From contig JAJBVF010000309.1 in the NCBI GenBank assembly GCA_020859965.1, positions 1 through 17,447 of the forward strand: 17,447 bases of DNA, read 5' to 3'. This document shows, piece by piece, positions 9,201 to 17,168 of the stretch. This DNA comes from Clostridiales bacterium (GTDB lineage Bacteria; Bacillota; Clostridia; Lachnospirales; Lachnospiraceae). The translations under genes and the position numbers were made by a program. Position 1 is the first letter of the stretch, and each line of letters begins with the position of its first letter. A model generated the notes under the pieces. The model was not told where the DNA came from. It did not search any database and saw only the letters and a list, made by a program, of their open reading frames with translations.

Positions 9201-9767
9201 AGTAACCATCTGCTCGATAACGCTTCCCTCACGGAGAAGATAATCCGGCAACAGAAGCTCTGTATAATCATCAATCTTCTGGAACATCACCGGCATAATA
9301 TTGCTCAAGGCATTGCACTGGGTAATCAGCAGATATCGATACAGTGCCTCTGTGTCATTCGTATCCTTGAGAGAATAGACTTTCTCCATGTCCAGCCCAT
9401 CCAGTTCCAGATGGATTGCTTCGTCAATAATCTGCGGCTTAAATTCGCCGCTCTCGTTGGTAAAGACGCGCACACGGGTAGGGAGGTAGTTATTGACCTC
9501 CATGTAGCGCAGAGCAGAGAATCGGTTGAACCAGGTGTACGCCACTTCCTCCATTGCCTGCTCATAGCCTTCCGAACGAACTTTATTAATCAGTGCCTGT
9601 CTCTGCGCTTTCTCAGTAGACGACAGGACACGACCATCAATGCTGTCTGCATTGAACTCGCCATAGCCCTTCGCCGTTACGCCATAGAACTCCGCTTTCT
9701 GAGATACACGGGAAATCAGTTCACGCCTTGCCCATGTCGCATATTTTTTAATCGCATTCTTATCCAT
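6282..9767 (-). CDS. pglX: PglX (BrxX), BREX N6-adenine DNA methyltransferase
   Basis: A full-length 1161-aa PglX. In type 1 BREX it methylates adenine in an asymmetric hexamer-type site, marking host DNA, and is also needed for defence. Visible order: a helical N-terminal region; TPDWIVRYMV (241-250), typical of the entry to type IIG/type I methyltransferase cores; SAM motif I DPCAGSGH (307-314); YGLDIDERAAQLAYF (347-361); and catalytic motif IV NPPY (488-491). The C-terminal half should hold the target recognition region. A long helical segment with charged coiled-coil character ends the protein (about 1080-1140). ATG 9767 follows the brxC stop by 10 bases, with GAGG 8 bases upstream. DNA for roughly residues 515-855 is clearly AT-richer than the rest, suggesting exchange of the specificity region. 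No frameshift or long homopolymer that would allow phase variation is seen. The recognition sequence cannot be told from this. Confidence 0.97.
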   Translation of the reverse strand: MDKNAIKKYATWARRELISRVSQKAEFYGVTAKGYGEFNADSIDGRVLSSTEKAQRQALINKVRSEGYEQAMEEVAYTWFNRFSALRYMEVNNYLPTRVRVFTNESGEFKPQIIDEAIHLELDGLDMEKVYSLKDTNDTEALYRYLLITQCNALSNIMPVMFQKIDDYTELLLPDYLLREGSVIEQMVTSIPEQDWTDQVQIIGWLYQYYNAEKKDEVFAALKKNVKITKENIPAATQLFTPDWIVRYMVENSLGRLWVEGHPNEQLKSGWKYYLEEAEQEADVEAQLAEIRKEYAALKPEEILCIDPCAGSGHILDYLFDVLMQIYTDYGYTTSEAVRSIVENNLYGLDIDERAAQLAYFSVMMKARSYDRRFLTRKDEDGNPDIPQPHVYAIVESNHLNQLDIEYFTNNDPKLKKDFGVLVDELHDAKEYGSILNITQVDFSALYARINEINSDISMYKESTLKTILPLIQVAEVLAQKYHVVVTNPPYMGSSNMGARLSKFVKDNYPDSKSDLFACFIEKADYLVTQNGYTSLITMESWMFLSSFEMLRHKVNQTKTIINMVHMPYLGKGGTSLGINFGTAAVIMRKGYTTNYNGQYEYTVYYECDENGVPFEFPTKNGRWKTAKQSSFAKIPGSPVAYWVSSDFIKAFDYPKIGNIGNPKQGMIPGNVNEFLRFWYEVDTLRIGFNHRHSSEIVSKGYKWFPYNKGGAFRKWYGNIEHVINMENDGYDIKFSGKNNNYRLREPSLYFKEAVTWSKLTSGNFSARYMPEGNLFDIAGCCIFGLGEKLNYILAFLNSSVSKTILDLISPTMNYEVDHIKKLPIKESCQGKDIIDALTKENIKYSRTDWDSFETSWDFSRHPLVRPVSTLSTAFNAWQDECADRFTQLKANEEKVNRFFIDLYGLQGELTPEVEDKDVTVRLADKARDIRSFISYAVGCMFGRYSLDVDGLAYAGGEWDASKYSTYIPDKDGIIPICDDEYFEDDIANRFVDFVRVVYGKDTLEENLKFIADALGGKGAPRQVIRDYFMNDFYADHLKVYQKRPIYWLFDSGRKNGFKCLIYIHRYKPDTIARIRTDYVHEQQARYRTAIAGLETQIANAGTSERVKLNKQLKKLQDQADELHGYEEKIHHLADRFISIDLDDGVKHNYEIFKDVLAKIK
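7200..8220 (-). other. AT-rich segment within pglX, probable exchanged specificity region
   Basis: Hand counts give 22/60 G+C at 7201-7260, 16/60 at 7561-7620, 21/60 at 7981-8040 and 20/60 at 8161-8220. The flanks give 29/60 at 7141-7200, 27/60 at 8221-8280 and 29/60 at 8281-8340, with 31/60 at 8941-9000. The change is sharp on both sides. The segment starts about 25 codons after the NPPY motif and covers roughly residues 515-855, where target recognition would be expected. The boundaries are visible; recombination is inference. Confidence 0.6.
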
Positions 9768-9777
9768 TGCATTATCC

Positions 9778-12700
9778 TCACTTCAAATCAATGCCGTCGC
9801 AGTTCTTCAAAAGCTGCTGCAGCGTATCCTGCATTTTTTCAACATAGGCTTTGATGTCTTCTTCGTTCTCCAGCCGCTTTGCAGGGAAGGCGATGGAGCG
9901 GTTCAGACTCTTATATACTTTCTTCGGCGCAGGCTTCTTCGTGCCATAAGGAATCGGCGGCTCATGCACAGCAGTCGGCTCCACAGGCGGCTTCGGCGGC
10001 TCCTTCGGACGCTTTGCGGCTTCCAGCCTGTCCACAGCCTTGTCCTTCTCCTGGAGCATCGGCGGAATCAGACCGTCCAGCAGAGCGAGGCTTTCATATT
10101 CCGCTATCTGCTGTTTCTTTGCCGTGTAGAAGTTATCAGCCGTCTGGATGATATTCTTGGAATTGAAATCTCCATCGGCTGCCGTGTGGATTGCCTCCAT
10201 GCACTGGCGGACAATCTCCAAAAGCTCCTCGCGCTTGGCAGCAAGCAGACGGTCATGTCCTTCGTGAACTTTGGACATCAACCCATTCAGTTCCGGGATA
10301 CGCTTGTAATCAAACTTCCCACCAGGCTGCACGATGCAAATCAGCCGAATCTGATTCAGGGCATCATTGGCTTCCGGCTCATGGGAGAGGTAATCCAACT
10401 CATGACGCAGGTCAGCTTCCAGCTTGACTGCGGCATCAAACACCTTTACCTGGCTCTTGAAGAAGTTCTCCACGCGCTGCATCTTTTCCTTGTTGTCGTC
10501 AAGGTCATCCATGCGCTTCAGGAGTCTCTGCACAAGGGCGATATTGTCCTTCTGCTGGCTCAGGACATCATCTGTCAGCTGAATTGCCTGCGACACAAGG
10601 GCATGGTCAGGGTATTTATGCCCAGCGTATTTCTTATCCAATTCAGCGTAGTAATCACGCTGCTCACTAAATTTCTTTATAATAAATGCAATCAGCCCGT
10701 CCTCATCCTGGGGAACGTCCATCACGTCAAAATATTCCCGTAGGAAGTCCCTCGCGTCACGAATGTTGGCTGCAGAGTTCAGGATACGCTTGGAGATGAT
10801 GGTCTTCCCAATCTCACTCTTTTTGCGCAGCATATCCGGCAGCTTCGGATTGTTCGGCTGGATGGTGGTGCCAGCATATTTGATGGTGACCTTCTGGTCA
10901 ACAATCAGCTGTGCGGCTACAGCGGCAATGTCAATCTCGCGCCAGCCATAAGGAATCCCCTGGTACCGGCTCTGCACATCCGCCATAGAAGTCGGGAGAT
11001 TCCGCTTGTACTGAACCTCCAGATATTCCTCCATCTTTGCCGCCGCATCACGGTTTGGTTCCGTGCCGGGGATCATGGTTTCTTCCTTCCGAAGAATCGA
11101 ATAGATGTCGGCATCCGTCTCTGCGTTTTTGGTAATCAGGTCGAGGCCGCTGTATACATGGATAACGAGATATTCCAGTGCCTGGTCTATCTTCGATTTT
11201 GCGTCGCCACCCTTAATAACCAGATGTTCTCCATCCACGTAAAAGGCTGCGTTTTCGATTGCCTCCTTCAGTTCATCGGCGGAGGATGCCTCATAAGCAT
11301 CCGCCTCTTCCTGCTGCTTTTTAATAATCGTCTGCATGGAGCCGGGAAGCTGCGACACATTACGCTGTTTCACATACTTCCGAATCTTCATGGCATTTTC
11401 TACTGACTCATAATATTTTGCTTCCGGCAGAACTACGAGAGCCTGTCCCTTAGACTGTGTCATAAGGTGCAGCTCATTTTTTTCAGTCGGATCCGTGGCA
11501 ACCGTCAGGAAACACAGGCGCATCCCGCCGGTGACAGCACCGACTGCCATGCCGTCCACCATTTTGTCGAAGTCAAAGTCATATTTGCCGTAACGGTACT
11601 TCTTCGTCTGATAAATATCACCGAAAATCATACGACCAAGCTGTGTCACGATAGCAGAGGTGTCCACGTTCGTGTTGCGAATTTCCCTCGCAATATCCTG
11701 CTCCTCGTCGGTCAGGAAGTTATATACTTCACCATTCCGTCCGATATAGTTCTGGCTGAGCAGGCGGTCAAGACTGCCGCGCATCTTTTCACGAAGCTCA
11801 ATTTTATCCGTGCGAATATCATCCGCCATCAGAATTACAATGTTATCGAGGTTTGCCGGAATGTCGTCCACGTAGCGGATGAGATACAGGAGCTTCAACA
11901 CGTCCACATCCTGCTGCTCAATGCCGAAACCGCTGTCCGCCGCCTTCTGGCAGCGCTCAATTACCCGGCGGATAGAACCGTCGAGAAAGGTATGTACGGT
12001 ATCATAAAAGCGGAAGAACGGCACGAGGGCAAACTCGTTCTTTTCCTGCACCTTCTGCGCAGCCTCCTGGAAACCGGAGAGCATGGAACGCTCGCCGCCG
12101 GAGAGGTGCTTGCCGGAGTTCCCGTGCTTACGAATCTCTGCGAATACCTTCTGCATGATGATAAACTGGTAAGGCACAAATGGGAAATCATCCGAGAATT
12201 CCTGCGGTCCCTCAAATCCCTTGATATCAAGGATGGAATCACGGAAGGTATACAGATTCCGAAGGGTGGAATCGTTTGTATCATAAACCTCCTGCAGGCG
12301 CTCCTCGTATTCCGGCTTCTTCTTCAGCACACGCTTCTGGATAACCTCATCCACAGAAGAAGAGGACAGAGAGAGGCGTGTTTTGAAACGTGCCTGAATA
12401 CGTGAGAACTCGTCCGCACGAACTTTGATAATCTCATCGATGGCTTCCTGCCCGGTGCATACCACCCAGACCTTTCCCTCGCACTCACTGCCGAGCTTCT
12501 CGGTCAGGGACTGGAGGTTTAAGAGCATATCGGTGTCCGTACCAACATACTGACCGACCTCATCCACCATGAACAGCAGGCGGAAATTATCCGGCTTAGA
12601 ATCAACATAAGCCTTGATGTCTTCCACAAGGCTTGAGATGGAATACTCCACGGAAGATTTATCCTGATACCAGTTCCGTGCATCTTCCTCACTCATATCC

Positions 12701-13341
12701 AGCACTTCCATCAGGGTAGGAATGATGACCTTGCCGTTGAAAGCAAACGCCTTGCGCTGCTCCAGCCACGGCTTTCCCTTTTTCTGCTCGAATACACGCC
12801 GGAACTCCTCGGTCTTTCCCTGCTGGTCGATGTACCGCTCCAGCATAGCAACTTTCAAATTCTCGCCGTAAAAGCCGAGATGCTTATAGAACATCTTCGC
12901 AAAAACGCGCAGAACAGCGGTCTTATCCTTGTTGATGGAACCTTCAATATCAATGTTAAACAGAATGGTCTCTGTATCAAACCGAGTGGAATTATCAATC
13001 AGCATGAATGTCGCCGGATCATCCGCAAACTTGCTGCGGAACATCTCGACAGTCGGCACGCCATTCACACGTTTATTCTCCAGCAGATAGGACAGCATTT
13101 TCAGGAAGTGCGATTTACCACTTCCAAAGAATCCCGAAATCCATACGCCAATATCAGAGGTCGGATTCTGAAAACTTTCGCTATAAAAATCAAAGAAGCT
13201 GATAAAGTGTTTTTTCAGTTCCTTGGTGATGACATATTCCTGTACTTCCTGCCTTGTGACATCATCCGAATCCTGGTCTACTTTGATGACGCCATTGATA
13301 GGACGGTTGATGTCCTCCGCAAACATTTCTCTTGTCTTCAT
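9778..13341 (-). CDS. brxC: BrxC, large P-loop ATPase of BREX
   Basis: An 1187-aa protein, the usual size for BrxC. The nucleotide-binding site is plain: Walker A GFFGSGKS (residues 70-77) after the conserved IGVWISG strand, and Walker B LLFMVDE (255-261) followed by GQYVG. Such large ATPases have distant similarity to ORC/Cdc6-like STAND or AAA+ proteins. BrxC is essential for BREX defence and is thought to act with BrxB, PglZ and PglX in a complex on DNA, though its exact step is not settled. The C-terminal third is long, charged and helical and ends with a proline-rich hinge (PKEPPKPPVEPT, near 1110-1121) before a short conserved tail. ATG 13341 has GGGAGGAA upstream with about 7 bases of spacing; the gap to brxB is 15 bases and to pglX 10 bases. 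The frame is uninterrupted. Identification is firm. Confidence 0.96.
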   Translation of the reverse strand: MKTREMFAEDINRPINGVIKVDQDSDDVTRQEVQEYVITKELKKHFISFFDFYSESFQNPTSDIGVWISGFFGSGKSHFLKMLSYLLENKRVNGVPTVEMFRSKFADDPATFMLIDNSTRFDTETILFNIDIEGSINKDKTAVLRVFAKMFYKHLGFYGENLKVAMLERYIDQQGKTEEFRRVFEQKKGKPWLEQRKAFAFNGKVIIPTLMEVLDMSEEDARNWYQDKSSVEYSISSLVEDIKAYVDSKPDNFRLLFMVDEVGQYVGTDTDMLLNLQSLTEKLGSECEGKVWVVCTGQEAIDEIIKVRADEFSRIQARFKTRLSLSSSSVDEVIQKRVLKKKPEYEERLQEVYDTNDSTLRNLYTFRDSILDIKGFEGPQEFSDDFPFVPYQFIIMQKVFAEIRKHGNSGKHLSGGERSMLSGFQEAAQKVQEKNEFALVPFFRFYDTVHTFLDGSIRRVIERCQKAADSGFGIEQQDVDVLKLLYLIRYVDDIPANLDNIVILMADDIRTDKIELREKMRGSLDRLLSQNYIGRNGEVYNFLTDEEQDIAREIRNTNVDTSAIVTQLGRMIFGDIYQTKKYRYGKYDFDFDKMVDGMAVGAVTGGMRLCFLTVATDPTEKNELHLMTQSKGQALVVLPEAKYYESVENAMKIRKYVKQRNVSQLPGSMQTIIKKQQEEADAYEASSADELKEAIENAAFYVDGEHLVIKGGDAKSKIDQALEYLVIHVYSGLDLITKNAETDADIYSILRKEETMIPGTEPNRDAAAKMEEYLEVQYKRNLPTSMADVQSRYQGIPYGWREIDIAAVAAQLIVDQKVTIKYAGTTIQPNNPKLPDMLRKKSEIGKTIISKRILNSAANIRDARDFLREYFDVMDVPQDEDGLIAFIIKKFSEQRDYYAELDKKYAGHKYPDHALVSQAIQLTDDVLSQQKDNIALVQRLLKRMDDLDDNKEKMQRVENFFKSQVKVFDAAVKLEADLRHELDYLSHEPEANDALNQIRLICIVQPGGKFDYKRIPELNGLMSKVHEGHDRLLAAKREELLEIVRQCMEAIHTAADGDFNSKNIIQTADNFYTAKKQQIAEYESLALLDGLIPPMLQEKDKAVDRLEAAKRPKEPPKPPVEPTAVHEPPIPYGTKKPAPKKVYKSLNRSIAFPAKRLENEEDIKAYVEKMQDTLQQLLKNCDGIDLK

Positions 13342-13356
13342 ATTGGTGTTCCTCCC

Positions 13357-13914
13357 TTAAATCACGTTAAACGCTCTGTAATAGTCGTTTGGCTTCAATC
13401 TGTCGAAAAGCTTCAAATGCCGCCCGTCAAATTCTCCCGGATACATGACAAGGATAGGAACATCTGAAAAATCGACCTGCATGGATTCCAGCAATGCATG
13501 AACCCTCATGAATGGGAACACATCACCGACGCCGGTAAGCAGGATTACATCTCCGTGTTCATGCGGAGCATACAGCATTTTTTCTATAAATTCACCTTCA
13601 CCGATTGTACCGTGAAGCTGTTCCAGGAGATATTCAGAGCCATCGTTTTCTTCCAACTCTGGTATTTCTTCTGAAATTCCCATATCATCGCACAGGGAAA
13701 TAAACATCTTATACAGGTCATACTCAATCAAGTGGCAGTTTAAGGACTGGTCTGTCTTCAGCTGCCCGATAAAATGTCGAACCGCCATCTCGTCCGCAGC
13801 ATCATAACAGAATATCCGTATATTGACTTCATTGCTCAAGCCCTTTCCTTCAAGGAAATCTGGCTCTTGGATTAACGCCCTTAGCTTATCGAGGCGTTCG
13901 TTCAGATTTTCCAT
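13357..13914 (-). CDS. brxB: BrxB (DUF1788), BREX core protein
   Basis: A 185-aa protein of the DUF1788 family. The C-terminal block MYPGEFDGRHLKLFDRL followed by YYRAFNVI is the clearest family mark, and the N-terminal region begins with the usual helical MENLNERLDKL. The middle part holds a conserved-looking LLTGVGDVFPFMRVHALLE segment (residues near 123-141). BrxB is required for restriction in characterised type 1 systems, but its biochemistry is unclear; it has no P-loop and no membrane segment. ATG 13914 has AGGAGGAA upstream with 7 bases of spacing. It lies 48 bases after brxA, the largest gap in the operon, and that gap holds a small inverted repeat. It lies 15 bases before brxC. Confidence 0.94.
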   Translation of the reverse strand: MENLNERLDKLRALIQEPDFLEGKGLSNEVNIRIFCYDAADEMAVRHFIGQLKTDQSLNCHLIEYDLYKMFISLCDDMGISEEIPELEENDGSEYLLEQLHGTIGEGEFIEKMLYAPHEHGDVILLTGVGDVFPFMRVHALLESMQVDFSDVPILVMYPGEFDGRHLKLFDRLKPNDYYRAFNVI

Positions 13915-13933
13915 CTATCAGTTCCTCCTACAT

Positions 13934-13956
13934 CGCAGTTTTGGACTTTCACTGCG
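13934..13956 (-). promoter_or_regulatory. Small hairpin in the brxA-brxB gap
   Basis: A perfect 6-base inverted repeat (CGCAGT and ACTGCG) with an 11-base loop lies between the brxA stop and the brxB ribosome binding site. No T-run follows, so it does not look like an intrinsic terminator. It could be an mRNA processing or stability element, or chance. It sits in the longest intergenic gap of the BREX operon. Confidence 0.3.
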
Positions 13957-13962
13957 TACTTC

Positions 13963-14592
13963 TTATCCAAAACAATTGAACGCCAGAAGCGCCTGGGTAT
14001 TACCGCTTTCACGAATGGCACCTTCCAAAATCGGGCTAATCAGCACAGGATTCAGACGCTCCGATTTTGTGCTATCAAGATACTCATTATCTACCAGCAG
14101 CTTTACGATGACCTGTTTCAGTTTTTCAATCGTCGAATCGCTCCAGGAAGCCACCCAGTCATCCTGTTCCTGAAGCCGCAGGAAAAATCCGTTCACATCT
14201 ATTTTACCAAAGGACGTGTCCAATAAACGGTACTTCTCCCCAATGACTGTAATCATAAAATCCCATATCAGACGATACTGCTTCATCATCGCATACAGAC
14301 ATATCTGTTTTGCCGTGTCCTGGGGGCGGTTGGCAATCGCCGTCACAAGCGAATCATCCTCCAGCGCATCCAGCCGCCTAAGACAGGCCAGCGCCATCCG
14401 CCGTACAGATTTCTCGGTCGGATACTGGAAAAGGTTGTCCGACACAATCCTCTCAACAACCTCGTCCCTGGACAGCCCTTCCGTCAGCAGCTTCGCTGTC
14501 GTTCTTGTCTCATAGAAGAGGAATTGCTCCCGTGTTATCACAGCACTATAGGGGCTGTTTCCTTTTTGTGTTGCCAGTTTTTTAGATGCCAT
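13963..14592 (-). CDS. brxA: BrxA (DUF1819), BREX core DNA-binding protein
   Basis: A 209-aa protein of the DUF1819 family, the first gene of type 1 BREX. Characterised BrxA is a small, mostly helical, two-lobed protein with winged-helix features that binds DNA; it resembles the RNA-antitermination factor NusB in older annotation. Visible family-like blocks are TTAKLLTEGLSRDEVVERI (near residues 31-49), FQYPTEKSVRRMALACLRRL (near 55-74) and a C-terminal LNPVLISPILEGAIRESG segment (near 182-199). ATG 14592 has AGGAG 8 bases upstream; the stop codon of the HTH gene overlaps this SD, and the gap is only 11 bases, so the regulator and brxA are almost certainly on one transcript. Confidence 0.94.
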   Translation of the reverse strand: MASKKLATQKGNSPYSAVITREQFLFYETRTTAKLLTEGLSRDEVVERIVSDNLFQYPTEKSVRRMALACLRRLDALEDDSLVTAIANRPQDTAKQICLYAMMKQYRLIWDFMITVIGEKYRLLDTSFGKIDVNGFFLRLQEQDDWVASWSDSTIEKLKQVIVKLLVDNEYLDSTKSERLNPVLISPILEGAIRESGNTQALLAFNCFG

Positions 14593-14603
14593 ATATCCAA
14601 CTC

Positions 14604-14831
14604 CTATTGTTGAGTGCTTCCTTCATCATCTATCGTCTCCATAATATCGGAGATATTACAATCCAGAGCATTGCATATTTTCATTAACACAGCTGTTGTG
14701 ATGTTTTCTCCCTTTTTCATTTTGGCAAGGGAAGCCGTGCTGATACCACTAATTTCTCTCAAATCCTGACGAGTCATATTTTTATCAATCAGCAGCTTCC
14801 ATAATTTGTTGTAACTGATTACTTTTGCCAT
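14604..14831 (-). CDS. Cro/CI-family HTH regulator, candidate BREX repressor
   Basis: A 75-aa protein that is almost all one HTH domain of the HTH_26 type. YNKLWKLLIDKNMT forms helix 1, RQDLREISGI and STASLAKMKKGE form the helix-turn-helix (about residues 21-42), and the ending ALDCNISDIME is typical of the class. It would bind DNA as a dimer. It lies 31 bases after the ABC-3C ATPase and 11 bases before brxA, so it probably sets expression of BREX and perhaps itself. This is a different family from the WYL-type BrxR regulators known from proteobacterial BREX loci. AAGGAG lies 8 bases before ATG 14831. No convincing -35/-10 pair is visible in the 31-base gap, so any promoter would lie inside the ATPase gene. 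The family call is firm; the target is inferred from position. Confidence 0.9.
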   Translation of the reverse strand: MAKVISYNKLWKLLIDKNMTRQDLREISGISTASLAKMKKGENITTAVLMKICNALDCNISDIMETIDDEGSTQQ

Positions 14832-14862
14832 CTCATAATCTCCTTGCTAATAAGTGAAAAAA

Positions 14863-16713
14863 TTACTGTGTGTCTTTTAATACCTTGCGCGTTTTAAGAA
14901 AACCATACCGGCCTTCATTGTCATCCATAGTGAATTCTATGATATTTGCCGTACTGTAATCGACATTATCCGGTATTTCGTTTTCCGCTATAATCACCTG
15001 ATTGGCTCCGCAATTCGCCAGAATACATCTGAACAAAGATTCACGCATACTCGGTGTTGCTTTTTCAGACTCATCCAACTCCATCTTTTTCTCTTTCAGC
15101 GATAGAATCGGCGAATCGACAATCAGGAGCCTCAATGTATAAACCGCATTTTCTTCCAGTACCTTCATAAGGCTGAAGAGAACCACTGTATTCAAGTAGG
15201 CTCTGTATCCTTTGCCTTCGTATTTCTTCTTCTTGCCATTCACAATTGCATCTGCAGTATCAATCGACATCCTTGCTGCCGTGCAATCTGGATAGGCACA
15301 TTCTTTTACATAAACCTCAAAGCGGTCACTGAAAATCTTCCACAAATCCTTATCAAAGAATTCCTTCGCGCTGAACGTCTGCGCCTTCTCATCTTCCTCA
15401 TTTTCCTTTTGAAAGGCATCTGTATTGAATTCCGTGGCCATTGCATCTAAGGCGTAGATTTCGCGCCGCGCAGCAACCAGCCGCTTATAGGACTCCAACT
15501 GCTCACGAAGTTTTGCTGCTTTCGGCCTCAGATGGTCGCTGATATGCTGCACGATGGTTTCGTTCTCATGGTTCAGCCTTCGCATCTCATTCTCAAAATG
15601 CTGTATATCGCTCTTTACATCAGCAATGGCCTCCTGGAGATCCCGTTGCTGCAGCCGTATTTTCTGAACTTCGGCCTTCGCTGCTGAAATGTAAGAAACG
15701 CGCACAGGATGATTCTTCACCTCGCCATCACAAAACGGGCATTTCATAAGCGGCGCTTGGTCTTCTGACTTGTTTTCACCATCAATTATAAATTCCAGAC
15801 GCTTTATATCTGATGAGTATTGCGACTGTAGGGAGGCGTAGCGATTTTCGAGGAACCGTGCCTCCTCCAGCTTTGCGCTATACTCATACACCTGCTCTAA
15901 AATTTTTCTGCTCTTTGCGGAAGCATCAGCAATTTCGCTCTCCACATCCTCAATCTGAGACAAAGTGGCATCCAGTTTTCCTTCGATATCAATGTCATAA
16001 TCGGCTGCCAGTTGCTGTTCCAGTTCGCCTCTTTTTTCAGTCAGCTCTGCTATCTTTTTGTTCAGATAATTCAGCACGCCGGACTTTTGCGTAGCCCGTC
16101 TTTCAACTTCATCCTTGGTTAGCTCAGGAATAATCTCATGATAATCATTCCCTGTCAGCAGAAACAGTAAGCCCATCAAGCTGCCATTTATTTTATTATA
16201 CTTTGGTACGTCGAGCGGCGTACTTGCGCTGATAATATTCTCCTCATCCAAATAAAACAGATGAAAGATTGACCTCATGGTCAGACTGTTCGTGGCAAAA
16301 TTCTTATTTGAAATGATTGTTCTGTGAGAATCCAGCCCAATCATCTTAAACAGCATATCGCTATAGGAATTATCGGTTGTAGAATATTCTCCAGATTCAA
16401 TCCCAGCAATATCACTGACGACCTGAACCTTTGTAGCGCCTGATTCCTCACCGTTTTTCTCAACAATCATGCGCTCCATCTGGATGCTCTGACCATCATC
16501 AGACTCCATTCGCATAATTACTTTGTCATACCCGGTCTCTGCTTTTGTAAAAGGAAGCGCACCACCAAACATAAAGTTGATGCACTTTATCATGTATGTT
16601 TTTCCGGTGTTAGAGGGACCGCATACAATATTGACCCCATCCGTAAAAACAATCGAAGAAAAATCCACAGTCGGACCGGAGGCGCTTATCTGTTTTATAT
16701 AAAATCGGCTCAT
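14863..16713 (-). CDS. ABC-3C system Rad50-like ABC ATPase
   Basis: A 616-aa SMC/Rad50-type ATPase. Walker A is GPSNTGKT (residues 32-39). A long coiled coil (about 200-420) is broken by a CPFC motif (325-328), like a zinc-hook apex. The C-terminal half has a GKGYRAYLNTVVLFSLM block (500-516) in the place of the ABC signature, then Walker B LLIVDSP (529-535). The residue after the Walker B Asp is Ser rather than Glu, a variant I recall from defence-type DUF2326/DUF3732-like ATPases. It starts at ATG 16713, overlapping the middle-component stop by 4 bases (ATGA), with AAAGGAG upstream. In the ABC three-component class, the ATPase is thought to sense invading nucleic acid or nucleoprotein and trigger the effector. 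The fold is certain; assignment to ABC-3C rests on its neighbours. Confidence 0.87.
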   Translation of the reverse strand: MSRFYIKQISASGPTVDFSSIVFTDGVNIVCGPSNTGKTYMIKCINFMFGGALPFTKAETGYDKVIMRMESDDGQSIQMERMIVEKNGEESGATKVQVVSDIAGIESGEYSTTDNSYSDMLFKMIGLDSHRTIISNKNFATNSLTMRSIFHLFYLDEENIISASTPLDVPKYNKINGSLMGLLFLLTGNDYHEIIPELTKDEVERRATQKSGVLNYLNKKIAELTEKRGELEQQLAADYDIDIEGKLDATLSQIEDVESEIADASAKSRKILEQVYEYSAKLEEARFLENRYASLQSQYSSDIKRLEFIIDGENKSEDQAPLMKCPFCDGEVKNHPVRVSYISAAKAEVQKIRLQQRDLQEAIADVKSDIQHFENEMRRLNHENETIVQHISDHLRPKAAKLREQLESYKRLVAARREIYALDAMATEFNTDAFQKENEEDEKAQTFSAKEFFDKDLWKIFSDRFEVYVKECAYPDCTAARMSIDTADAIVNGKKKKYEGKGYRAYLNTVVLFSLMKVLEENAVYTLRLLIVDSPILSLKEKKMELDESEKATPSMRESLFRCILANCGANQVIIAENEIPDNVDYSTANIIEFTMDDNEGRYGFLKTRKVLKDTQ

Positions 16714-17168
16714 GCTGTGTCTCCTTTCCTGATTGAATCTGCGGATTTTTTGTTAATCATTTCAATCAATTTTACATCTGAAGTATTCTTCACTGCTTTT
16801 AATACTTTCCCGGCTGCAATGCGGTACTCTTTGGCATATGTACTTTCCAAGGAAGCCGCAAGCTCCTCACCGTTCGGTGTGATGGTATAGGCAATACCAG
16901 TATCCATATTTACCGGCAAAGCCATGTCATAGATGACGAGTTCTTTTAGCGCCTCCATAACAATTTCCCTTCGTGATGCGAACTCACTAAACATATACGG
17001 GTTGGTTCCGTTCAGGTTTGACTCTGTGAGTCCGAAAGAGGCTCCATATACAGTCATAAAATCTACAGCATATATCATGTTCAATGACTGCGGCATATCG
17101 AACAAATCCAACAGAATAACCAGGCGCAAAGCATTTTCAAAATTTGTATTAAACAATTTATCCATCAT
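16710..17168 (-). CDS. ABC-3C middle component (MC2-like)
   Basis: About 152 aa from ATG 17168. Starts at 17186 (158 aa) or 17165 are also possible; I prefer 17168 because a GGATGGG purine run sits about 9 bases upstream and the conserved MMDKLFNTNFE begins there. The order FNTNFENALRLVILL, then an aliphatic helix, then SRREIVMEALKELVIYDMALP and a YTITPNGEELAASL wing-like segment matches the small winged-helix-like middle components that link the ATPase to the effector in ABC three-component systems, best the MC2 type. There is no catalytic motif. Its start overlaps the end of the upstream partial gene and its stop overlaps the ATPase start, so all three are coupled. Exact subtype is from memory of the family. 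Confidence 0.8.
   Translation of the reverse strand: MMDKLFNTNFENALRLVILLDLFDMPQSLNMIYAVDFMTVYGASFGLTESNLNGTNPYMFSEFASRREIVMEALKELVIYDMALPVNMDTGIAYTITPNGEELAASLESTYAKEYRIAAGKVLKAVKNTSDVKLIEMINKKSADSIRKGDTA

Noticed and set aside
8982..9854. Long plus-strand open frame of 290 codons opposite pglX
   Set aside because: It is antisense to a certain gene with strong family motifs, crosses the brxC-pglX junction, and has no recognisable domain; an antisense shadow of coding sequence.
11467..12405. Plus-strand open frame of 312 codons opposite brxC
   Set aside because: Lies fully antisense within brxC, no recognisable motif, and amino-acid make-up typical of a shadow frame.
14853..14867. Imperfect dyad AGTGA-n5-TTACT in the ATPase-HTH gap, a possible operator for the HTH protein
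   Set aside because: Short, one mismatch, AT-rich, overlaps the ATPase stop codon, and no second copy was noticed elsewhere; chance is likely.
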